Source: Neoroseomonas marina
GTDB lineage: Bacteria > Pseudomonadota > Alphaproteobacteria > Acetobacterales > Acetobacteraceae
Assembly: GCF_012927745.1 (NCBI RefSeq)
Contig: NZ_JABBKX010000001.1
Span: forward strand, 186,001-250,000
Reading direction: 5' to 3'
DNA: 64,000 nucleotides
The position numbers and the translations under genes were made by a program. The notes under the pieces were generated by a model. The model saw only the letters and a program-made list of their open reading frames with translations. It searched no databases and had not been told where the DNA came from. Below are positions 8,590 through 15,737 of the stretch, piece after piece (position 1 is the stretch's first letter; each line of letters opens with the position of its first letter).

Positions 8590-9678
8590 TCAGGCGGCGC
8601 GGCGGGAGAGACGCGACCGCATGGCCGACCATGCGTCCACGAAACGCTCCGCCGCGTCCTCCGGCGCGTTCCAGGGCAGGGAGACACGGATGGCACTGCC
8701 CGCCTCTGCTCCGAAGCCCATCGCGGCCAGGACATGGCTCGTCGCGACCTTGCCCGAGGAACAGGCCGCCCCGGCCGAGACCCGCACACCCGCGAGGTCG
8801 AGCGCGATCACCTGCGTTTCCGCCGGCACGCCCGGCAGCAGGATGGAGGTGGTGTTGGGCAGGCGCGGGGCGCCGCGGCCCGGAAAGCGGACCTCGGGGG
8901 CGATCGCGGCGATGGCCGCCTCCATCGCGTCGCGAAGGGTCGCGAGCCGCGCGGCGGCTTCCGGCGTCGCGGCACGGGCGGCGGCGGCGAGGCCGGCGAT
9001 CGCCGACAGGGGTTCCGTCCCACCACGCCGGCCGCGTTCCTGTCCGCCCCCCGCGAAGATCGGGGCAAGGTCGAGCCCAGGTCGCAGGAGCAGCGCCCCC
9101 GCCCCCTTCGGTCCGCCCAGCTTGTGGCCCGATATTGCGAGGCTGTCCGCCTCGCCCGGCGCGACCGGCACCCGGCCTGCCGCCTGGACCGCATCGACAT
9201 GCAGCAGAGCGCCATGGCGTCGGCAGATCGCGGCGGCTTCGGCGATCGGGTGCAGCACGCCGGTCTCGTTGTTCGCGGCCATCAGGCAAACCAGGGCAGG
9301 CGTGCCGCCGGCCAGTGCCGCGTCCAGCGCGGGGAGTTCGATGGTCCCGTCCGCCAGCACCGGCAGCAGGTCGGCGTCCGGCCCCGCGCGGAGCACGGCC
9401 GGATGCTCCGTGGCCCCTGCCAGCACGCGCCGGCCTGCCGCGAGCCCGCGGACGGCCAGCGCATTGGCTTCCGTCCCGCCGGCCGTGAAGACGACATCCT
9501 GGCCCCGCGCACCGAAGGCGGCCGCCACGGCCGAGCGCGCTTCCTCGAGCAGCCGCCGCGCGGCCCGACCTTCCGCGTGGACCGAGGACGGATTGCCCGG
9601 CAGGTCCAATGCCGCGATCGCCGCCGCCCGTGCCTCGGGCCGCAGCGGTTCGGTCGCGTTGGCGTCGAGCAGGAGCAC
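8590..9678 (-). CDS. second cysteine desulfurase / class V aminotransferase (NifS-like)
   Basis: A shorter paralogue (362 residues) of the next gene. It has His92 (GATEHPAV), Lys186 (AISGHKLGGPKG) and the active loop SAGAACSSGK with Cys306, so it looks catalytically competent. It differs in length, in the GG instead of IYG after the lysine, and in an Ala-rich composition. Tandem desulfurases after iscR occur in several Rhodospirillales. One may serve FeS assembly while the other serves a specialised thiolation, but the sequence alone does not tell which. It starts 3 bases before the end of the iscR gene's spacer and is clearly in the operon. Confidence 0.9.
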   Translation of the reverse strand: MLLLDANATEPLRPEARAAAIAALDLPGNPSSVHAEGRAARRLLEEARSAVAAAFGARGQDVVFTAGGTEANALAVRGLAAGRRVLAGATEHPAVLRAGPDADLLPVLADGTIELPALDAALAGGTPALVCLMAANNETGVLHPIAEAAAICRRHGALLHVDAVQAAGRVPVAPGEADSLAISGHKLGGPKGAGALLLRPGLDLAPIFAGGGQERGRRGGTEPLSAIAGLAAAARAATPEAAARLATLRDAMEAAIAAIAPEVRFPGRGAPRLPNTTSILLPGVPAETQVIALDLAGVRVSAGAACSSGKVATSHVLAAMGFGAEAGSAIRVSLPWNAPEDAAERFVDAWSAMRSRLSRRAA

Positions 9679-9681
9679 GGG

Positions 9682-10170
9682 CTACTGCGCCGCCCGGCCC
9701 GGCGCATCCTCCGAGCGCCCCGAGGGCGGCTGCGCCCGGCCGATCACCTTGCCGTCGATCACGTCGGCCAGCGTCATGCCGCGCAGGAAGAGCCGGATCT
9801 GGTCGCCAAGCTCGGCCCATAGGTCGTGGGTGATGCAGCGCTCCCCGCCGAGGCAGCCCGGCCCGCCATCCTCGCAACGGGTCGCCACGATCGGCTCGTC
9901 GGCCGCCTCGACCACCTCGGCGATGGCAATCTCGGCCGCCGGTCGCGCCAGGCGGTAGCCGCCGCCGGGCCCGCGCGCGGAGGCGACGAGCCCCGCCCGG
10001 CGCAGACGCCCGAAGAGCTGTTCCAGATACGCCACCGAAAGATGCTGCGCCTGTGCGATCTCGGTGAGCGTGACCGGCCGGCCATTGGCGCAAACCCCGC
10101 CCGGGCGTGCGCGGTCGGCCATCTCCACCATCGCCATCACGGCGTAACGGCCGCGGGTGGACAGTCGCAT
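9682..10170 (-). CDS. iscR: Rrf2-family regulator, IscR-type
   Basis: IscR binds a [2Fe-2S] cluster and represses the isc operon when clusters are plentiful. From MRLSTRGRYAVMAM the product has 162 residues. It has a winged helix (residues about 9-75, with HLSVAYLEQLFGRLRRAGLVASARGPGGGYRLA) and the cluster ligands Cys99, Cys106, Cys112 and His115. The first interval is one residue longer than in E. coli IscR (C-x6-C-x5-C). A frame to 10194 adds 8 residues without family support. It is the first gene of the minus-strand operon; its promoter must lie in the 387-base hairpin-rich gap upstream. Confidence 0.93.
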   Translation of the reverse strand: MRLSTRGRYAVMAMVEMADRARPGGVCANGRPVTLTEIAQAQHLSVAYLEQLFGRLRRAGLVASARGPGGGYRLARPAAEIAIAEVVEAADEPIVATRCEDGGPGCLGGERCITHDLWAELGDQIRLFLRGMTLADVIDGKVIGRAQPPSGRSEDAPGRAAQ

Positions 10171-10261
10171 TCGCCTACTCCGCTCTTCCAGCAACCCTGG
10201 TTCACGCCCGGCACATGGGGACCAGATGGTGATTCTGTTATGAAAATCCGACAGGCCTACT

Positions 10262-10445
10262 TATATTCCCGCCGTCCTCGGGGAGACGGGAACCTCTCCC
10301 GAGGCACCACGGCAGACAACTCTTTGATGTCGAAGGGTTAGGACCACTCCGCGGACGCTTGCGTTGTGCGGAGCAAGGTAGAATTTCCGACCAGGACGGT
10401 CAACAATCCGTCGGTCGAGCCGTGTTCGTGGTGGTGCCCCCGCAC
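10262..10445 (+). ncRNA. candidate structured RNA or long structured leader
   Basis: The 387-base gap between iscR and the hydrolase has no plausible gene but contains nested complementarity. CCTCGGGGAGA (10276-10286) pairs with TCTCCCGAGG (10295-10304). CTCCGC-GACGC pairs with GCGTT-GCGGAG (about 10347-10373). CGACC-AG-GACGG pairs with CCGTC-GGTCG (about 10388-10418). GGCACCAC (10303-10310) pairs with GTGGTGCC (about 10430-10437) and would enclose the last two. TTCCC and GTC (from 10266) can alternatively pair with GACGGGAA (10285-10292), excluding the first hairpin. A -10-like TATATT stands at 10262-10267. I do not recognise a known RNA family. Strand and ends are guesses. Confidence 0.35.
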
Positions 10446-10557
10446 TGCTGATGAGGTTCCCCAAACTGCGGCGGGCCCGCCGATCAGCCTTCGTCGCGTC
10501 CGTTTCGGGCGCGGCAGTGACCCGGGCCCGACGCAACCGCATTGGATTGAACGCACG

Positions 10558-11226
10558 ATGCCCGAGGTCATGTTCGCCGGGCCGGATGGCCGGCTCGAGG
10601 GACGATACCATCACGCGAAACGACCCAATGCCCCGGTGGCCTTGATCCTCCACCCCCACCCGCTCCACGGCGGGACCATGAACAACCGGGTCACCTACTC
10701 CCTCTATCAGCGTTTCCAGGCGATGGGCTTCTCGGTCCTGCGCTTCAACTATCGTGGCGTCGGCCGCAGCCAGGGCCGCTATGACGGCGGCATCGGCGAG
10801 GTGTCGGATGCGTGCGCGGGCCTCGACTTCCTTCAGGCGGTCAACCCGAACGCCTCGATGCTGTGGGTCGCGGGGTATTCCTTCGGCGCCTATGTCGGCA
10901 TGCAGGTGCTGATGCGGCGGCCCGAGATGGGCGGCTTCATCTCCATCAGTGCCCCCGCCAGCCACTACGATTTCGGCTTCCTCGCGCCCTGCCCCTGCAA
11001 CGGGCTGATCTTCCATGGCGCGGACGACGAACTCGTACCCGAGCCGTCGGTGCGCAAGCTGGTCGACAAGCTGAACACCCAGAAGGGCATCACCATCGAC
11101 TACCGCGTGATGCCGGGTGCCGGGCACGTCTTCACGCCGGAACAGACCGACAAGGTCGTGGACGCGGCGGAAGACCACGTCATGGGCGTGCTGAACCGGA
11201 GCCGGATGGCGCTCGCCGCCGACTGA
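10558..11226 (+). CDS. alpha/beta hydrolase of the COG2945 type
   Basis: This small 222-residue cytoplasmic hydrolase has the HPHPLHGGTMNN motif (about 32-43, oxyanion region) and the nucleophile elbow GYSFGA with Ser108. Asp at about 156 (GADDELV) and His at about 193 (GAGHVF) complete the triad. Homologues are annotated as dienelactone-hydrolase-like or membrane-associated hydrolases; substrate unknown. The ATG at 10558 gives the family N-terminus MPEVMFAGPDGRLEG. A longer frame from 10366 runs through the hairpin-rich gap and is not credible. A strong terminator follows. It is transcribed divergently from the isc operon. Confidence 0.85.
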   Translation: MPEVMFAGPDGRLEGRYHHAKRPNAPVALILHPHPLHGGTMNNRVTYSLYQRFQAMGFSVLRFNYRGVGRSQGRYDGGIGEVSDACAGLDFLQAVNPNASMLWVAGYSFGAYVGMQVLMRRPEMGGFISISAPASHYDFGFLAPCPCNGLIFHGADDELVPEPSVRKLVDKLNTQKGITIDYRVMPGAGHVFTPEQTDKVVDAAEDHVMGVLNRSRMALAAD

Positions 11227-11253
11227 CCGACGCATTAGCTTCGGATTTACGGG

Positions 11254-11287
11254 AGGGCCGCCGGGCAGACCGGCGGCCCTTCGTTTT
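11254..11287 (+). terminator. rho-independent terminator after the hydrolase
   Basis: AGGGCCGCCGG (11254-11264) and CCGGCGGCCCT (11270-11280) form a perfect 11-bp stem with a 5-base loop, followed by TCGTTTT. It lies 28 bases after the stop codon. A second small hairpin (CGGCACC/GGTGCCG, about 11291-11309) follows immediately. The rest of the gap to 11503 shows nothing else but the RBS of the next gene. Confidence 0.85.
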
Positions 11288-11503
11288 GTCTCGGCACCTC
11301 ATCGGTGCCGGGGAGCGGACGGCGAACCGCCCGGGGAACCTCCGCGGCGCAGGCTGCGCGACCTGTCCGGCCGGCGCAGCGATCCGGATCACCTCGCGGG
11401 CCGGGCGTCCTGGCCGGCCGCGCTCATCGGCGCCCGCGCCCCCTAGGCGGCGACCCACCGCCCGTGCATCGTGACGCGACCGATCCCGGGAGGAAACAAA
11501 GAC

Positions 11504-12463
11504 ATGAACGCCACCCGCCGCGGCGTGATCGCCGCCGCGCTCGCCGCGCCCGCCATCGCCCACGCCCAGGGCGGCTGGCGGCCGGACCGTCAGATCACCA
11601 TGATCGTGGCCTATGCGGCCGGCGGCGGGACCGACACCGCCGCGCGCACCATCGCCCGCTTCATGGAGAAGGATCTCGGCCAGCCCGTGGTGGTGCTGAA
11701 CCGGCCAGGCGCGGGCGGCGAGATCGGCTTCTCGGAACTCGCCCGCGCCAGGCCCGACGGCTACACGATCGGCTTCATCAACACGCCTTCCATCGTCACC
11801 GTGCCGATCGAGCGGCGCGCGCGCTTCAGCCTCGACGACTTCGCGCTGATCGCGAACATCGTCGACGACCCTGGCGGGATCTGGGTGCTGAACGATAGCC
11901 CGATCCGGGACTTCCAGGGGATGCTGGCCGCCGCGCGGGCGCGGCCGGGCGCGATCGGATACGGGACGACCGGGATCGGGTCGGACGACCACCTTGCGAT
12001 GCTCGCGATCGAGCGCGCGACGAACACCCAGTTCCTGCACATCCCCTTCGCGGGCTCGGCGCAGGTGAAGCAGAACCTGCTCTCCCGCGCGATCCCGCTC
12101 GCCGTGATGAACATGGCCGAGGGCATCAACGAGTGGCGCCAGGACGTCATTCGCCCGCTCGTGCAGATGGGTGCGACGCGTTGGGAACCGGCGGCCGAGG
12201 TGCCGACGCTGAAGGAACTCAACCTCGACATCGTCGAAGGGTCGATGCGCGGCATGGCCGCGCCGGCCGGCATGGCGCCGGAGGTGATGGCGCGGCTGGC
12301 GCTCTCGGTCCGCCGCACGGTGGACGATGCCGAGTTCAAGACTCTCGCCACCCAGCAGAACCTACCGCTGCGCTTCCTCGGTCCGGAGGAATTCCGCGCC
12401 GAACTCGTCGCGCTGCGCACGCGCTACCAGGCGCTCTGGGCCCAGCATCCCTGGAAGGACTGA
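11504..12463 (+). CDS. tripartite tricarboxylate transporter substrate-binding protein (TctC/Bug family)
   Basis: A 319-residue periplasmic binding protein. The N-terminus MNATRRGVIAAALAAPAIAHAQ is a signal with twin-arginine character and an AHAQ cleavage site. The mature part begins with W-x-PDRQITMIV-AAGGGTDTAAR, the Bug ligand loop, and continues with [34 protein letters not shown] 6-10 bases before ATG 11504 is a strong RBS and rejects the start 33 bases upstream. No TctA/TctB membrane genes are nearby; such orphan binding proteins are common in this group. The gene 3 bases downstream is a DapA-like aldolase, so the ligand may be a sugar acid or similar carboxylate (inference). Confidence 0.92.
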   Translation: MNATRRGVIAAALAAPAIAHAQGGWRPDRQITMIVAYAAGGGTDTAARTIARFMEKDLGQPVVVLNRPGAGGEIGFSELARARPDGYTIGFINTPSIVTVPIERRARFSLDDFALIANIVDDPGGIWVLNDSPIRDFQGMLAAARARPGAIGYGTTGIGSDDHLAMLAIERATNTQFLHIPFAGSAQVKQNLLSRAIPLAVMNMAEGINEWRQDVIRPLVQMGATRWEPAAEVPTLKELNLDIVEGSMRGMAAPAGMAPEVMARLALSVRRTVDDAEFKTLATQQNLPLRFLGPEEFRAELVALRTRYQALWAQHPWKD

Positions 12464-12466
12464 CCC

Positions 12467-13360
12467 ATGGTGGCGTTCCGCGGCGTCTGGCCGATCCTCT
12501 ACGCCTTCTTCGACGCGCAGGAACGCCTCGACCGCGCCGCGATGCGCGCGCAGGTCGAGGCCTGCATCCGCGGCGGCGCGCACGGCATCGCGGTGCTCGG
12601 CCTCGTCACCGAGTTCCACAAGCTGACGCTGGTCGAACGCCGCACCATCATCGACTGGGTGCTCGAGGACGTCGCCGGCCGCGTGCCGGTTGCGGTGACG
12701 GTGAACGAAGCCGGCGTCGCCGCGGCGCTCGAGGTCTGCCGGGCGGCCGAGGCCGCCGGCGCGGCTTGGCTGATCCTGCAGCCGCCGCAGATGGCCGGCA
12801 TGAACGAGGCCGCGCTGGTGCGCTTCATGGGCGCGCTCGCCGAAGGCGTGTCGATCCCCTGCGGCCCGCAGAACAACCCGGCGATGATGGATGTCGCGCT
12901 CTCGGCCTCCGCGCTGCGCACGCTGAACCGCGCGCATCCGCAGTTCCGCATGATGAAGGGCGAGGGCCCGATCCTCTACGTGAAGCGGCTGATCGAGGAG
13001 ACCGAGGGTGCCTTCGCCATCTTCAATGGCCTCGCGGGCCTCGAGCTGACGGACACGCACCGCATCGGCTGCGCGGGGATGATCCCCGCACCCGACGTCG
13101 CGGACGTGCAGGCGCGCATCTGGAACCTGATGGAGGCGGGCGACGAGGAAGCAGCAGAGGCGCTGCACCGGAGCGTGCTGCCGCTCGCCACCTTCATGAT
13201 GATGCCGCGCACGGCCGAGCACTTCGCGGCCTATGGCAAGCCGTTCTTCGCGAAGCGCGCGGGGATCGCGCCGCCGCATGGGCGCCGGCCCTGCGTGGAG
13301 CCGCATCCGCTGGGGGCGGAGATCCTGGATCGGTTGGGACGGGGGTTGCCGGCGTTGTAG
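12467..13360 (+). CDS. DapA-family aldolase/dehydratase of unknown substrate
   Basis: This 297-residue TIM-barrel protein of the dihydrodipicolinate synthase/N-acetylneuraminate lyase superfamily keeps the Schiff-base lysine (Lys164 in FRMMKGEG). It lacks the residues of true DapA. The GTTGE loop is replaced by GLVTE (about 45-49) and the YN-x-P tyrosine by glutamine (PCGPQNNP, about 131-138). It is therefore unlikely to make dihydrodipicolinate; the genuine dapA is at 32538-33416. Retro-aldol cleavage or dehydration of a keto sugar acid is the usual role of such members. It starts 3 bases after the TctC gene, so uptake and first catabolic step are probably coupled. Confidence 0.85.
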   Translation: MVAFRGVWPILYAFFDAQERLDRAAMRAQVEACIRGGAHGIAVLGLVTEFHKLTLVERRTIIDWVLEDVAGRVPVAVTVNEAGVAAALEVCRAAEAAGAAWLILQPPQMAGMNEAALVRFMGALAEGVSIPCGPQNNPAMMDVALSASALRTLNRAHPQFRMMKGEGPILYVKRLIEETEGAFAIFNGLAGLELTDTHRIGCAGMIPAPDVADVQARIWNLMEAGDEEAAEALHRSVLPLATFMMMPRTAEHFAAYGKPFFAKRAGIAPPHGRRPCVEPHPLGAEILDRLGRGLPAL

Positions 13361-13466
13361 GTCGGGGGAGGATGAACCTCCCCCGAACCCCCTCCCTTTT
13401 CTGGTCACTTGGTTCCAAAGAAGGTTGAGGGGGGTTCGGGGGGAGAAGTTCTCTTCTCCCCCCGCC
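13361..13466. repeat. G/C-tract inverted repeats between convergent genes
   Basis: Two nested structures fill this gap. CTCCCCCGAACCCCC (from about 13378) is complementary to GGGGGTTCGGGGGGAG (from about 13431) across an AT-richer centre. GGGGGGAGAA and TTCTCCCCCC form a tight hairpin at about 13437-13462. They separate convergent genes and may terminate both transcripts. Similar runs occur at 29648-29701 and 59428-59483, suggesting a common class of intergenic element in this genome. Confidence 0.5.
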
Positions 13467-14525
13467 CTACCCCTTCAGCGCGATCAGATCCGCGACATTC
13501 GCCGGCGTCAGCAGCCCAGCGAGCCGGCCCTCGCCGTCTTCGACCGCCACCGCCGGCGCCGCCGCCAGCGTCTTCAGCGCCTCGCTCAGCGGCGCGCCCC
13601 GCTTCACGCGCGGCACCTCCTGCATCGCATCCGCGACCGGCGTGTTCGGCCCGGTCGCGCGCAGGGCGTGGATGATCGCATCGCGCGTCAGCAGGCCGAG
13701 GATGCGCCCGGTGCCGTCCACCACGGGGAAGTCGCGCTGCGGCGTGCGTAGCAGCGCCTCGGCCGCGGCACCGACATCGGCTTCGGGCGGCAGGGCCTCG
13801 AAGCGCGTCTCCATCGCATCCTCGGCCGCGAGGCTGCGCGTCGCGGCGCGCAGATCCTCCTCCGCGGTCTCGCCCGCGGCGCCGAGCCAGACGAACAGCG
13901 CGATGAAGATCAGGATCGGCGAGCCGAACAGCCCGAGGAAGCCGAGCAGGATCGCGACCCCCTGCCCGACATTCGCCGCCGCGCGCGTCGCGTCCCGGTG
14001 GCTCATGCGGAAGGCGAGGACCGCCCGCAGCACCCGCCCGCCATCCATCGGGAAGGCCGGGATCAGGTTGAACAGCAGCAGGAAGGCGTTGACCCAGAAC
14101 AGCCGCGCGAGGACGTCCGACCGCGCATCCTCGACCATCAGGCCTTCCTGCGGGGACGGCACGCCGCCGAGGACGATCGCCAATACCAGGCAGATGACGA
14201 GGTTCACCGCCGGCCCGGCGAGCGCGATGGCGATCTCCCGCCACGGTTCCTCCGGGATGCGCTCGAGCCGCGCGAGGCCCCCGATCGGCAGCAGGGTGAT
14301 GTCGGGCGTGGCGATCCCGTAGCGCCGCGCCGCGGCGGCGTGGCCGAGTTCGTGCAGCACCACGCAGGCGAAGACGAGGCAGACGAACACCATGCCGGAG
14401 ACGGCCTCGGCGAGGCCGCCTTCGCGCGCATGCATGGCGCCGATCCAGGCCAGCAGCAGGAAGAAGGTGACGTGGATCCGGATGACCGTCCCGCGCACGG
14501 TCGCGATGGGGAAGGACCAGACCAT
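13467..14525 (-). CDS. site-2 protease (M50) with C-terminal CBS pair
   Basis: A 352-residue integral-membrane zinc metalloprotease. HELGH at residues 58-62 sits in the second membrane helix. The third ligand motif is NLIPAFPMDGGR in a later helix. Membrane segments are seen at about 14-32, 43-66, 95-120, 140-160 and 195-225. The C-terminal ~110 residues carry two CBS-type motifs (DFPVVD-GTGRILGLLTRDAI and AVEDGEGRLAGLLTPANV), which usually bind adenosyl ligands and regulate. The ATG at 14523-14525 matches family starts; the frame extending to 14876 is a shadow of anmK. The membrane substrate is unknown. Confidence 0.9.
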   Translation of the reverse strand: MVWSFPIATVRGTVIRIHVTFFLLLAWIGAMHAREGGLAEAVSGMVFVCLVFACVVLHELGHAAAARRYGIATPDITLLPIGGLARLERIPEEPWREIAIALAGPAVNLVICLVLAIVLGGVPSPQEGLMVEDARSDVLARLFWVNAFLLLFNLIPAFPMDGGRVLRAVLAFRMSHRDATRAAANVGQGVAILLGFLGLFGSPILIFIALFVWLGAAGETAEEDLRAATRSLAAEDAMETRFEALPPEADVGAAAEALLRTPQRDFPVVDGTGRILGLLTRDAIIHALRATGPNTPVADAMQEVPRVKRGAPLSEALKTLAAAPAVAVEDGEGRLAGLLTPANVADLIALKG

Positions 14526-14575
14526 GCTCACTCCTGCCGCCGTGCGGCGGCTTCCATGCGTTCGCGCGTCCCGCG

Positions 14576-15673
14576 CTACAGCAGCGACCCCACGATCCGC
14601 CCACCGGTCAGCGGTCGCGGCGCGCCGGTCGTGCCCGGGAAGGTGATGGGCAGCCCGCGCGCCACCCGCGCGGCGAGCAGTCCGAAGGCCTGGGCCTCGA
14701 GCGCATCCCCGTCCCAGCCGGCGACCTCGACGGCGCGGACCGGTTCCTCGAGCGCACCCTGCAAGGCCCGCATGATCGCTGGGTTGCGCCGCCCGCCGCC
14801 GGCGACCAGCCATTGCAGCGGCGGCTCGGGGAACAGCCGGGCGGCCGCGGCGACGCACACCGCGCAGAAGGCGCACAGCGTCGCCGCGCCGTCGGCGGCC
14901 GAGAGTTCCGCCGCGCCCGCTTCCTTCAGCGCCCGGTCGAAGTCGAGCCGGTCGAGCGATTTCGGCGGCGGCGCCGTCAGGTAGGGGTGGGCCATCAGCC
15001 GCCCCAGCACCGCGCCATCCGCCTGCCCGGCGAGGGCGAGCTTGCCCGCGGCGTCGTAGTCCTTGCCCGTGTGCTTGCGCGCCCAGTCGTCGAGCGGCCC
15101 ATTGGCCGGCCCGGTGTCGAAGGCGAGCATCTCGCCCTCCGGCCCCAGCCAGGTGACGTTGCCCACCCCGCCGAGGTTCAGGATCGCGAGCGGCTTGGGC
15201 AGCGGCGCGGCCAGCGCCCGGTGGAAGACCGGCACCAGCGGCGCGCCCTGCCCGCCCGCCGCCACGTCGGCCGACCGGAAATCGTAGGCCACCGTCATGC
15301 CGGTGCGCCGCGCGAGCGATGTCGCATCGCCCACCTGCCAGGTGAAGGGCTGGTAGTTCCGCCCCACGACCGGCGGGCGGTGCAGGATGGTCTGGCCGTG
15401 GAATCCGATCAGGTCGGCCTCGAGGCCCAGCGCTTCCACCGCCTCGGCGTGGCGGTCCGTCAGGCGCCGGACGGCGTCGATCAGCTCGGGATCGTTCTCG
15501 GCCAGGGTCTCGGCGCGGTCGAGCAGGCCGCGCAGTTGCCGCCGGAGCTTCTGGTCATAGGGCAGGGTCAGCCGCGGCCCGAGGCGGCCGATGACCTCGC
15601 CGTCCGTCTCGAGATAGGCGGCGTCCACCCCGTCCAGCGAGGTCCCGCTCATGAGCCCGATGGTTCTCAGCAT
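14576..15673 (-). CDS. anmK: anhydro-N-acetylmuramic acid kinase
   Basis: AnmK opens and phosphorylates 1,6-anhydro-MurNAc released from peptidoglycan turnover, giving MurNAc-6-phosphate for recycling. The 365 residues begin MLRTIGLMSGTSLDGVDAA, the ATP-binding signature. They also show GFHGQTILHRP, TVAYDFRSADVAAGGQGAPLVP, LNLGGVGNVTW and FDTGPANGP, all diagnostic of AnmK. Length is normal. It is divergent from tyrS with 64 bases between the starts, an arrangement shared by many alphaproteobacteria. The lytic transglycosylase at 33524-35485 could supply its substrate. Confidence 0.96.
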   Translation of the reverse strand: MLRTIGLMSGTSLDGVDAAYLETDGEVIGRLGPRLTLPYDQKLRRQLRGLLDRAETLAENDPELIDAVRRLTDRHAEAVEALGLEADLIGFHGQTILHRPPVVGRNYQPFTWQVGDATSLARRTGMTVAYDFRSADVAAGGQGAPLVPVFHRALAAPLPKPLAILNLGGVGNVTWLGPEGEMLAFDTGPANGPLDDWARKHTGKDYDAAGKLALAGQADGAVLGRLMAHPYLTAPPPKSLDRLDFDRALKEAGAAELSAADGAATLCAFCAVCVAAAARLFPEPPLQWLVAGGGRRNPAIMRALQGALEEPVRAVEVAGWDGDALEAQAFGLLAARVARGLPITFPGTTGAPRPLTGGRIVGSLL

Positions 15674-15737
15674 GCCTTCGACGTGCTAGCCCCCCAGGCC
15701 TTCCGGCGAAAGCCCCCCGGAGACCCAGGACAGCACG

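Noticed and set aside
7382-10093. 903-codon continuous frame on the minus strand
   Set aside because: Only its C-terminal 396 codons are IscS. The rest is the out-of-frame shadow of the second desulfurase and iscR.
10262-10310. Identification of the iscR-adjacent hairpins as a known alphaproteobacterial sRNA, 6S RNA, tmRNA or SRP RNA
   Set aside because: The GGGGAGAC...GGGAACCTC pattern was reminiscent of known trans-acting sRNAs, but conserved core motifs of 6S, tmRNA, SRP and RNase P RNA are missing and I cannot recall a match with certainty.
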